Assembly (NCBI GenBank): GCA_900110395.1
Contig: FODP01000021.1
Span: 1-64,000 of the forward strand
Reading direction: 5' to 3'
From: Rhodospirillales bacterium URHD0017
Lineage (GTDB): Bacteria > Pseudomonadota > Alphaproteobacteria > Reyranellales > Reyranellaceae
Length of the DNA stretch: 64,000 bases
The notes under the pieces are model-generated. The model did no database searches, was not told the origin of the DNA, and saw only the letters and a list, made by a program, of their open reading frames with translations. This document shows, one piece after another, positions 8,658 through 16,193 of the stretch (its first letter is position 1; each line of letters opens with the position of its first letter). Made by a program: the position numbers and the translations under genes.

Positions 8658-10418
8658 CTAACGCCACAGTGGCGGCAGCGGCGGCAGGCGGACGTTGCCT
8701 GGGCGCGCCACGATGCCCAGGCGGGCGAGGGTGTCGCGGACCTCGCGCGGGGCGCGCACCGAGGGACCCTGGGCATCGATGCCGGCCAGACGCAGCAGGC
8801 GGTCCACGACCTTCTGCCAGCGATCGGACTCGGGCGGATAGGCGCGCAGCTCGACCTGGCGCGCCTCGTCGATGCCGCCCTTGGCCTTGGCGATGTTGAG
8901 CGCGAGCTGGAGGCCGCCCAGCTCGTCGATCAAGCCGGCCTTCTTGGCGTCGGTGCCGGAGAAGACGCGGCCGCGCGCCGCCGCATCGAGGCGGCTGCCT
9001 TCGAGCTTGCGCGCCTCGCCGACCTGGCGCGTGAACTCGGCGTAGATCTCGTCGAGTTGATGCGAGATCGCGGCACGTTGCGCCGCCGTCGGCGGCTGGA
9101 ACACGGAGTACATGCCGGCATTGGTGCCGACCGACAGCCGTTCGACGTTGACGCCGAGCGAGGCCAGAAGGCCGGTCGCCACCGGCCAGACGCCGAACAC
9201 GCCGATTGAGGCCGTGATGGTCGTGGGCTGGGCCACGATGACGTCGGCGCGCAGGGCGGCGAGATAGCCGCCCGACGCTGCGACGTCGCCCATCGACACG
9301 ATCACCGGCTTGCCGGCCGAACGGGCGCGCCCGACCGCGTCGGCGATGGCGTCGGCCGCGGGATAGGTGCCGCCCGGCGAATCGATGCGCAGCACGATCG
9401 CCTTGACGTCCTTGGCCTCGGCGGCCTGATCGAGTGCATCGACGACGTCTTCGGCCGTGGCGACGTTGTCGTCGTCGAGCGGGCCGCGCCTCGGCGATCC
9501 CGACATGATCGCGCCGGTGACGCGCACCAGCGCCAGCGTGTCGCCGCGCGGCTTGGGCCGGCCCGAATCGTTGGCATAGTCCGACAGCGTGACGAGCGTG
9601 CGGTTCTTGCCGGCGCGCGTCGTGACCTCATCGAGCGCATCGGCGCGATAGCCGATCCGGTCGACCAGCTTCTCCTCACGCGCCTTCTCGGAGTCGAAGG
9701 GCACCGAGTCGATGAGCTGGCGGACCTTCGCCGGCTCGAGATGGCGCTCGCGCGCGACGTCGCTCACGAACTGGCCGTAGAGGCTGTCGAGCAGCTGCTG
9801 CAGGTTCTCGCGGGCCGGCGGCGGGTAGGCGGTGTCGGTGAAGGTATCGGGCGCGCTCTTGTATTCGTAGCGCTTGCCGCCTTCGACACGCACGCCGAGG
9901 CGATCGAGACCGTCCTTGAGGAACGGCGTTTCGATGGCAAGGCCGGCCACCGCGAAGCCGCCGCTCGGCTGCAGCCAGATCTGCTCCAGCGCCGAGGCGA
10001 GATAGTAATCGGAGAAGTGCGTGCCGCCGCTGCCCAGCGATTCGGCAAAGCCCAGCGCGAACTTGCCCTTGCCGCGGAAATGGGCGATCGCCTGGCGCAG
10101 CTCCTGGACGCGGCCGAGGCCCGCCGATTCGTCGCCGATGTCGACGAACATGCCGACGACGCGCGGATCGTCGGCCGCCTGCCACAGCAGTTGCACGGTC
10201 TCGACGATGTCGCGCTTGCCGCCGAACAGGTCGCCGCCCAGCAGGCTGCTGCCGGTCGTTTCCGACGGCACGTCGCGCAGGTCGAGCGACAGGACCACGT
10301 GCTGCGGCAGGGGCTTGGTGGTAAACGGCGCCGACGCGAGGAAGGCGGCGCAGCCGCCGATCCCGAGCAGGGTGAGGGTGCCCACGGTCGCCAGCAGGCC
10401 AACGACAAATCGCCACAT
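8658..10418 (-). CDS. sppA: Signal peptide peptidase SppA, 67K long type
   Basis: A 586-residue membrane-bound serine protease with two tandem S49 domains that digests cleaved signal peptides in the inner membrane/periplasm. It has an N-terminal anchor (residues 4-30). In the first half the general-base Lys187 lies in RYEYKSAPD. In the second half the nucleophile Ser382 lies in GDVAASGGYLAA, preceded by RIDSPGGTYPA. Both catalytic residues match the E. coli-type arrangement, with lysine and serine in different domains. ATG 10418 is followed by a normal anchor; ggagactc is a plausible ribosome site. Confidence 0.94.
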   Translation of the reverse strand: MWRFVVGLLATVGTLTLLGIGGCAAFLASAPFTTKPLPQHVVLSLDLRDVPSETTGSSLLGGDLFGGKRDIVETVQLLWQAADDPRVVGMFVDIGDESAGLGRVQELRQAIAHFRGKGKFALGFAESLGSGGTHFSDYYLASALEQIWLQPSGGFAVAGLAIETPFLKDGLDRLGVRVEGGKRYEYKSAPDTFTDTAYPPPARENLQQLLDSLYGQFVSDVARERHLEPAKVRQLIDSVPFDSEKAREEKLVDRIGYRADALDEVTTRAGKNRTLVTLSDYANDSGRPKPRGDTLALVRVTGAIMSGSPRRGPLDDDNVATAEDVVDALDQAAEAKDVKAIVLRIDSPGGTYPAADAIADAVGRARSAGKPVIVSMGDVAASGGYLAALRADVIVAQPTTITASIGVFGVWPVATGLLASLGVNVERLSVGTNAGMYSVFQPPTAAQRAAISHQLDEIYAEFTRQVGEARKLEGSRLDAAARGRVFSGTDAKKAGLIDELGGLQLALNIAKAKGGIDEARQVELRAYPPESDRWQKVVDRLLRLAGIDAQGPSVRAPREVRDTLARLGIVARPGNVRLPPLPPLWR

Positions 10419-10441
10419 GGCGAGTCTCCGTTCAGAATTCT

Positions 10442-10975
10442 TCAGGATTTGACGAGATTCGGCCGGAAGGTCTTGACGGCGTCAAGCATGGCCGACGCCT
10501 TGGTGTCGAGCCCGTTGTCGCGTACCAGCACCGTCGTCGGCTGCCCGCGCACCGGGCGCAGGCTGTCATCGAAGCTCCACATGGTGAGCCGCAGGTTGGC
10601 TGAGATGAAGGCCTGGTCGGCGAGACCGATTTCGAGTTGCGGCCGCAATGCCAGCCGGCGCAGGCGCACCCAGATGATGTCATCCCAGGTGAAGCGGCTG
10701 TTGCGGCCGAACCCCAGTCGGATGCCGTCGTGGTCGATGACGACCTGCGGCTCGCGATTGCGTATGCGGTTGATGCCCAGGACAGCGTAGTAGAGCACCG
10801 CCGCCGACAGCATGACGAACAGCACGAAGCCCTGGTCGTTCAGCGACATATTCGGCGCCTTGGCCGGATTGTTGATGAAGTGCACGATCGCCACGACGAC
10901 CATCGCCACTGAGGCCGCGGCCATGCTGCCGTTGTGCAGCGTGCTGTAGCGCGCCGTCACTGGCTGGGCGGCCAC
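10442..10975 (-). CDS. Membrane protein with PH-like domain, hypothetical
   Basis: A protein of 177 residues from GTG 10975, or 160 from ATG 10924. Two hydrophobic segments (ASVAMVVVAIVHFI and FVLFVMLSAAVLYYAVLGI) are followed by a soluble part with beta-rich segments (PQVVIDHDGIRLGF, FTWDDIIWVRL) resembling bacterial PH-like membrane proteins. I see no catalytic motif. The GTG start overlaps nothing and lies eight bases after the aroC stop. The ATG gives a shorter tail before the first membrane helix, so the start is unsettled. It sits between aroC and sppA on the same strand. Confidence 0.65.
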   Translation of the reverse strand: MAAQPVTARYSTLHNGSMAAASVAMVVVAIVHFINNPAKAPNMSLNDQGFVLFVMLSAAVLYYAVLGINRIRNREPQVVIDHDGIRLGFGRNSRFTWDDIIWVRLRRLALRPQLEIGLADQAFISANLRLTMWSFDDSLRPVRGQPTTVLVRDNGLDTKASAMLDAVKTFRPNLVKS

Positions 10976-10982
10976 CGCCGCC

Positions 10983-12053
10983 TCAGCCGCACTGCGCGCG
11001 ATGGCGCAGCAGGTGGTCGGCCAGCACCACGGCCAGCATCGCCTCGGCAACCGGCGTGGCGCGGATGCCGACGCAGGGATCGTGGCGGCCCTTGGTGCGC
11101 AACTCGACCTCGTTGCCGAAGCGGTCGATGCTGCGCACGTTGTGCAGGATCGAGCTGGTCGGCTTGACGACCAGGCGGCAGACGATGTCCTGGCCGGTCG
11201 AGATGCCGCCCAGGATGCCGCCGGCGTGGTTGCTGAGGAACGCCGGCGCGCCGTCCTTCATGCGCATCTCGTCGGCATTCTCCTCGCCGCTCATCGCCGC
11301 AGTGGCGAAGCCATCGCCGATCTCGACGCCCTTGACCGCGTTGATGCTCATCAGCGCCTTGGCGAGGTCGGCGTCGAGCTTGTCGTAGACCGGATCGCCG
11401 AGGCCAACGGCAATGCCCGAGGCCACGACCTCGATGACCGCGCCGACCGAGCTGCCGCGCTTGCGCACGTCGTCGAGATAGCCTTCCCAGCCCTGCGCCG
11501 CCTGGCGGTCGGGGCACCAGAAGGGATTGTCGCCCGTGGCGTCCCAGTCCCACTTGGCGCGGTCGATCTTCTGGGTGCCGAGCTGGATCACCGCGCCGCG
11601 GACCTTGACGCCGTCACCCAGGATCTTGCGGGCGATGGCGCCGGCGGCGACGCGCACGGCGGTCTCGCGCGCCGACTGGCGGCCGCCGCCGCGATAGTCG
11701 CGCACGCCGTATTTCTTGAAGTAGGTGTAGTCGGCGTGGGAGGGACGGAACTTGTCCTTGATCTCCCCATAGTCGCGCGAGCGCTGGTCGACATTGTCGA
11801 TGTGTAGCGCGATCGGCGTGCCGGTGGTGACGCCCTCGAACACGCCGGACAGGATCTTCACCGTGTCCGGCTCCTGGCGCTGGGTGACGAAGCGCGACTG
11901 ACCGGGCCGGCGCTTCTCCATCCATACCTGGATGTCGGCCTCACTGAGCGGGATGCGCGGCGGCGCGCCGTCGACGATGCAGCCGATCGCCGGCCCGTGG
12001 CTTTCGCCCCAGCTGGTGAACCGGAAGAGGGTGCCGAAACTGCTGCCGGCCAT
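10983..12053 (-). CDS. aroC: Chorismate synthase
   Basis: A 356-residue enzyme that converts 5-enolpyruvylshikimate-3-phosphate to chorismate with reduced FMN, the last common step to aromatic amino acids, folate and quinones. The family signatures are all present: TSWGESHGPAIG at the N-terminus, the central GGGRQSARET, GDP-type flavin region residues, and the C-terminal IRATPVAEAM. Length is typical. It lies 17 bases downstream of fabI on the same strand, so the two are likely cotranscribed. Confidence 0.97.
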   Translation of the reverse strand: MAGSSFGTLFRFTSWGESHGPAIGCIVDGAPPRIPLSEADIQVWMEKRRPGQSRFVTQRQEPDTVKILSGVFEGVTTGTPIALHIDNVDQRSRDYGEIKDKFRPSHADYTYFKKYGVRDYRGGGRQSARETAVRVAAGAIARKILGDGVKVRGAVIQLGTQKIDRAKWDWDATGDNPFWCPDRQAAQGWEGYLDDVRKRGSSVGAVIEVVASGIAVGLGDPVYDKLDADLAKALMSINAVKGVEIGDGFATAAMSGEENADEMRMKDGAPAFLSNHAGGILGGISTGQDIVCRLVVKPTSSILHNVRSIDRFGNEVELRTKGRHDPCVGIRATPVAEAMLAVVLADHLLRHRAQCG

Positions 12054-12070
12054 GGCTGCCGGCCTCCGCC

Positions 12071-12907
12071 CTACTCGCCCTCGAAATTGCCGAGCAGTTC
12101 GGCGATCTGCTTGGCCGACGAGGTCTTGATCATGCCGACGACGTGGTAGCCGCCGTCGACATGCATCACTTCACCGGTCATGCCGGTGCCGAGATCCGAC
12201 AGAAGGTAGAGGGCGGAGTTGCCGACTTCCTCCTGGGTGATGTTGCGCTTGAGCGGCGAGTTGAGCTCGTTCCACTTCAGTATATAGCGGCCGTCGTTGA
12301 TGCCGGCGAAGGCAAGCGTCTTGATCGGCCCGGCCGAGATGGCGTTGACGCGGATCTTCTGCTCGCCGAGGTCGGCCGCGAGATAGCGCACGCTCGCCTC
12401 GAGGGCGGCCTTGGCGACGCCCATGACGTTGTAGTGCGGGATGACGCGCTCGGCGCCGTAGTAGGTGAGGGTGAGCAGGCTGCCGCCGTTCTTCATCAGC
12501 GGCACGGCGCGCTGCGCCACCGCCGTGAGCGAGTAGCAGCTCACGTTCATGGTAAGCGCGAAGTTCTCGGGCGAGGTGTCAAGATAGCGGCCGCGCAATT
12601 CGTCCTTGTTGGAGAAGGCGATGGCGTGGACCACGAAGTCCAGGCTATCCCACTGCTTGTCGAGCTCGGCAAAGGTGGCGTCGATGCTGCCGGCGTCGGT
12701 GACGTCGCAGGGCAGGATGATCTTGGCGCCGATCGAGGAAGCCAGCGGCCGCACGCGCTTTTCCAGCGCCTCGCCCTGGAAGGTGAACGCCACCTCCGCG
12801 CCATGCTCATGGCAGGCCTTGGCGATGCCCCAGGCGATCGAGCGCTCGTTGGCGACGCCCATGACGAGGCCCTTTTTACCGGCCATCAATTGTCCAGCTG
12901 CGGTCAT
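12071..12907 (-). CDS. fabI: Enoyl-ACP reductase (NADH), FabI
   Basis: A 278-residue atypical SDR that reduces trans-2-enoyl-ACP in the last step of fatty acid elongation. Motifs are GVANERSIAWGIAKA at the nucleotide site, AIAFSNKDEL in the substrate region, the FabI catalytic pair Tyr...Lys with six residues between (YNVMGVAK), and the AGPIKTLA loop that covers the active site and binds triclosan-type inhibitors. ATG 12907 gives a seven-residue extension before a second ATG (12886), so the exact start is uncertain. It is divergent from pdxH. Confidence 0.96.
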   Translation of the reverse strand: MTAAGQLMAGKKGLVMGVANERSIAWGIAKACHEHGAEVAFTFQGEALEKRVRPLASSIGAKIILPCDVTDAGSIDATFAELDKQWDSLDFVVHAIAFSNKDELRGRYLDTSPENFALTMNVSCYSLTAVAQRAVPLMKNGGSLLTLTYYGAERVIPHYNVMGVAKAALEASVRYLAADLGEQKIRVNAISAGPIKTLAFAGINDGRYILKWNELNSPLKRNITQEEVGNSALYLLSDLGTGMTGEVMHVDGGYHVVGMIKTSSAKQIAELLGNFEGE

Positions 12908-12985
12908 GCATCGGTTCTAGCGGGGGATGGCTAGCGGGACAAGATGCCGGTGGTCCTGCCGCCCACAGGCCCTCATATTGTGGTC

Positions 12986-13579
12986 ATGATCCCTGAAAAG
13001 TCCGATCCGTTAGAACTTTTCGCCGCGTGGTATGCCGAGGCCGAGAAGAGCGAGCCCAACGATCCGTCGGCCCTCAGCCTGGCTACCGTGGGACCTGACG
13101 GCACGCCGGCGGTGCGGATGGTGCTGCTCAAGGCCTTCGACGCGTCCGGCTTCGTCTTCTACACCAACCACCAAAGCCGCAAGGGCGAGCATCTGTTGGC
13201 CCATCCCAAGGCTGCCATGCTGTTTCACTGGAAGTCGCTGCGCCGCCAGGTGCGCCTGGAAGGGGCGGTGGCCCCGACCACGGCCGCGGAGGCCGATGCC
13301 TACTTCGCCAGCCGCGACCGCGGCAGCCAGATCGGCGCGTGGGCTTCGGAGCAGTCGCGACCGCTCGAGAGCCGGTTCGCCCTGGAGAAGCGCGTCGCCG
13401 AATTCACGGCCCGGCACGTCATCGGCAAGGTGCCGCGGCCGGCGCATTGGTCGGGTTTCCGCCTGAAACCCGCGTTGATCGAGTTCTGGCAGGATGGCGC
13501 GTTCCGCCTGCATGACCGGCTGGAGTATCGCCGGTCCTCGCCCGACGCGCCGTGGACGACCCGCACCCTCTATCCCTGA
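12986..13579 (+). CDS. pdxH: Pyridoxamine 5'-phosphate oxidase
   Basis: A 197-residue FMN enzyme that oxidises PNP/PMP to PLP. Visible signatures are VRMVLLKAFDASGFVFYTNH (FMN/PLP site), SRKGEHL, FHWKSLRRQVRLEG, SRDRGSQIGAWASEQS, and the C-terminal FWQDGAFRLHDRLEY with RTLYP at the end. I prefer ATG 12986 to ATG 12944 because it leaves 78 bases for divergent promoters with fabI, and DPLELFAAWYAEA is the usual beginning of the conserved part. Neither start has a strong ribosome site, so the message may be leaderless. Confidence 0.92.
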   Translation: MIPEKSDPLELFAAWYAEAEKSEPNDPSALSLATVGPDGTPAVRMVLLKAFDASGFVFYTNHQSRKGEHLLAHPKAAMLFHWKSLRRQVRLEGAVAPTTAAEADAYFASRDRGSQIGAWASEQSRPLESRFALEKRVAEFTARHVIGKVPRPAHWSGFRLKPALIEFWQDGAFRLHDRLEYRRSSPDAPWTTRTLYP

Positions 13580-13589
13580 CCGGGCCGGC

Positions 13590-15083
13590 GTGACTGCCCC
13601 TCCGTCCTTCGTGGTCGAGGACCAGAGCGAGGTCATCGACTTCCTGACGAAGCACCTGGCGCCCGAGCGGCGCATCGACACGCACGGCGCCGTGGTCTTC
13701 CTCACCCCGGAGCGCGGCTACAAGCTGAAGCGCGCCGTGAAGTTCCCGTACATGGATTTCTCGACCGCTGAACGGCGCGGCGCGATGTGCGCGGCCGAGA
13801 TCGAGATCAACCATAAGCTGGCGCCGGAGATATACCTCGGCACCGCGCCTGTGCGCCGCCGTGACGGCAAGCTCGCTCTCGGCGAGGTCGGCGAGCGCGC
13901 CGACGATGCCGTCGACTGGCTGGTCGTCATGCGTCGTTTCGACGAAGACGGCATGTTCGACCGCATGGCCGACCGTCGCGCACTCACGCCGGAGATGATG
14001 GCGGCGCTGGGCGCGCGCGTTGCCGCCTATCACGACAGATTGGCGCCGGTCAGCGGCTTCTCCGGCCCGGACGACTATCGCCGCTCGGTGGCGGCCGACA
14101 TTCGCCAGCTGCGCGACCAAGGTGACCGGCTCGACCAGTCGATCACCGAGGCCTTGGCGACGGCGCTGCCTCAGGCGCTCGAAGCGCATATCGAGCTGGT
14201 GGCGCGCCGGGCCGGGGCGGGCGCCGTGCGGCGCTGCCATGGCGATCTGCACCTGCGCAACATCGTCCTGATCGACGGCAAGCCGGTGCCGTTCGATGCC
14301 ATAGAATTCTCCGAGCGCATGGCCAGCATCGACGTGCTCTACGATCTTGCCTTCACGCTGATGGACCTCTGCGAGCGCGCTCTGCAGCCATTGGCCAACC
14401 GGCTGTTCAATGAATGGCTGTGGCGCATCGCCGAGCTGCCACGTGCGCCGCACGACGAGGCGCTGGCGTTGCTGCCGCATTTCCTGTCACGCCGCGCCTG
14501 TGTGCGCGCCTTTGTCGATGCCGCGGGCGCGGCCGTGGCGGGCAAGGGCTATGAAGGGCCGCGAGCCTACCAGCGCATGGCGCTCGATTTCCTGCAAGCC
14601 ACGCCGCCCCGCTTGCTGGCCATCGGTGGCCTCTCGGGCAGCGGCAAGACCACGCTGGCGCTGAAGCTCGCACCGGCGATCGGTCGCGCGCCGGGCGCTG
14701 TCGTGGTGCGCAGCGACGTCGAGCGCAAGCGCCAGGCGGGCATCGCCCTCGAGCAGCGCATGCCGCCGGGCAGCTACTCCGCCGACGCTTCGGCCAGGGT
14801 CTATGCCGCCTTCATGGCCCGCGCCGAGCGCGTGCTGCGCGCGGGCTACAGCGTCGTGCTCGACGCGGTATTCGCTCGCGAGGACGAGCGCGTCGCGGCC
14901 GAGGCGCTGGCGCACAAGACCGGCGTGCCGTTCGAAGGCATCTGGCTGGACGTGCCGAAGGAGGTCGCCCAGGCCCGCGTCGCCGGACGTCGAACCGATG
15001 CGTCGGATGCGACGGGCGCTGTGGTCGAGCGTCAGTTCGGCTACGACCTGGGCCGCATCAGCTGGGAGCGACGCCCGGCTTGA
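13590..15083 (+). CDS. Phosphotransferase-like/AAA kinase fusion protein
   Basis: A 497-residue two-domain protein. The N-terminal part is an aminoglycoside-phosphotransferase-like fold with the catalytic loop CHGDLHLRNI (H217, D219) and the metal-binding FDAIEF. The C-terminal part is a P-loop kinase domain with GGLSGSGKTTLA (Lys353) and a following RSDVERKRQAG. This architecture is common in proteobacteria and usually annotated as bifunctional aminoglycoside phosphotransferase/ATP-binding protein. The physiological substrate is not known, and resistance should not be assumed. The GTG start is eleven bases after pdxH. An earlier in-frame ATG overlaps pdxH and is unlikely. Confidence 0.85.
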   Translation: MTAPPSFVVEDQSEVIDFLTKHLAPERRIDTHGAVVFLTPERGYKLKRAVKFPYMDFSTAERRGAMCAAEIEINHKLAPEIYLGTAPVRRRDGKLALGEVGERADDAVDWLVVMRRFDEDGMFDRMADRRALTPEMMAALGARVAAYHDRLAPVSGFSGPDDYRRSVAADIRQLRDQGDRLDQSITEALATALPQALEAHIELVARRAGAGAVRRCHGDLHLRNIVLIDGKPVPFDAIEFSERMASIDVLYDLAFTLMDLCERALQPLANRLFNEWLWRIAELPRAPHDEALALLPHFLSRRACVRAFVDAAGAAVAGKGYEGPRAYQRMALDFLQATPPRLLAIGGLSGSGKTTLALKLAPAIGRAPGAVVVRSDVERKRQAGIALEQRMPPGSYSADASARVYAAFMARAERVLRAGYSVVLDAVFAREDERVAAEALAHKTGVPFEGIWLDVPKEVAQARVAGRRTDASDATGAVVERQFGYDLGRISWERRPA

Positions 15084-15095
15084 CCTTTTGGATAG

Positions 15096-15115
15096 AAGTG
15101 AGTAACCACTCACTT
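15096..15115. promoter_or_regulatory. Perfect palindrome abutting a start codon, operator-like
   Basis: Perfect 8-bp arms (aagtgagt / actcactt) around aacc, ending one base before the ATG at 15117. Size and symmetry fit a TetR-type operator, and as RNA it would form a hairpin next to the start codon. No TetR gene is in the window. Confidence 0.5.
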
Positions 15116-15116
15116 C

Positions 15117-16124
15117 ATGGATGCCGTTCCGATCGTCGACTTGCGGGAGGGTGGGCCTCCAGCCCATGCCGGACTGCGCCACGAGCAGGCCTTGGCTCTG
15201 CGGGACGCCTGTCTGGGCTGGCTGCCTTGCGGCGGCTTGCTGGCGGGGCTGGCCGATCCCCTGGCGCGCTGGTGGCTGCGCCGCTCGGCATCGCCCCTGG
15301 TCGGGGAAATTGACGCCATCGCCCGGACCCTGGGCCGGCCCGGGATATGGCTGCTGCACGGCGCCTATGCCTTCGGCTGCACGGCGCTGGCCGATGAGTC
15401 CGCGGAGGGCCCTGTCCTGCGGCGCACGCTGGATTGGCCGTTCCCCGGCCTGGGCAGGCTGGTCGAAGTCACCCGGCAACGGGGCGAGGCCGGCGAATTC
15501 CTGAACGTCACCTGGCCGGGGTTCGCGGGCGTGCTGACCGCGGTCGCGCCCGGACGCTTCGCGGCCTCGATCAACCAGGCGCCGATGCGCCGCCGCACGT
15601 CGGTCGGCTGGCTGCTGTGGCTCGACTATGTGCTGAACGCCCTGGCGGCCTTTCTCACCAGCGGCCGCCCACCGCCAGAACATGTCCTGCGCCGGGTGTT
15701 CGAAACGTGCACGACGTTCGATGAAGCGTGCCGACTGCTCGCGCGAGAACCGATCGCGCGGCCCGTCCTTTTCCTTGTCGTCGGCTGTGCAGCCGGCGAA
15801 CGGATGCTGATCGAACGCGATGGCGATCAGACGCGGATCTATCGCGACGATACCGTGGTCGCCAACGCCTGGCGCGATCGCTCGGACGGCTGGCGGCCAC
15901 GCGTGTGCGGCGAGGGCACGCCGGGCGAGAACAATCGTCGTCGTGTGACAGCGATGGCCGCCTGCACCGGTGCGCATCCGCCAAACCTGGAATGGGCCAT
16001 GGCACCGGTCGTGAATGCCTGCACGCGCCTCGCGGTCGAGATGTGCGCGTCGAGCGGACGACTGGTCGTCGCGGGCTGGGAGGCGACCGGGCGCGTGACG
16101 GCGGTTACAGAAGCCCATTCATGA
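15117..16124 (+). CDS. Ntn-hydrolase-like protein (acid ceramidase/NAAA or C45 type)
   Basis: A 335-residue protein. Its core GCTALADESAEGPVL followed by RRTLDWPF resembles the start of the catalytic chain in acid ceramidase/NAAA and related cysteine Ntn-hydrolases, where Cys is followed by Thr/Ser and later by an R-x-x-D motif. That makes Cys88 the likely nucleophile, exposed by self-cleavage. Further support is the conserved-looking NVTWPGFAGVLTAVAPG and the Asn-rich FAASINQAP. Such enzymes hydrolyse linear amides or N-acyl lipids. There is no signal peptide. A perfect palindrome sits immediately before the start. The family call is from motif resemblance only. Confidence 0.6.
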   Translation: MDAVPIVDLREGGPPAHAGLRHEQALALRDACLGWLPCGGLLAGLADPLARWWLRRSASPLVGEIDAIARTLGRPGIWLLHGAYAFGCTALADESAEGPVLRRTLDWPFPGLGRLVEVTRQRGEAGEFLNVTWPGFAGVLTAVAPGRFAASINQAPMRRRTSVGWLLWLDYVLNALAAFLTSGRPPPEHVLRRVFETCTTFDEACRLLAREPIARPVLFLVVGCAAGERMLIERDGDQTRIYRDDTVVANAWRDRSDGWRPRVCGEGTPGENNRRRVTAMAACTGAHPPNLEWAMAPVVNACTRLAVEMCASSGRLVVAGWEATGRVTAVTEAHS

Positions 16125-16125
16125 T

Positions 16126-16187
16126 TCGGACCGCGGGCGTCCCCCCGCCTCATGAGTCGTGAGCGGGCGGGACGCCCGCGGTCCGGA
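16126..16187. repeat. Intergenic palindrome, family C
   Basis: Arms starting tcggaccgcgggcgtccc (16126) and ending gggacgcccgcggtccgga (about 16169-16187) are inverted copies around a loop containing catgagtcgtgagcggg. It lies between the convergent Ntn-hydrolase-like gene and uvrA and could terminate both transcripts. Confidence 0.8.
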
Positions 16188-16193
16188 TATGAA

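Noticed and set aside
13590..15083. Aminoglycoside resistance gene
   Set aside because: The APH-like domain is fused to a P-loop kinase in a widespread housekeeping-type architecture, so resistance cannot be claimed.
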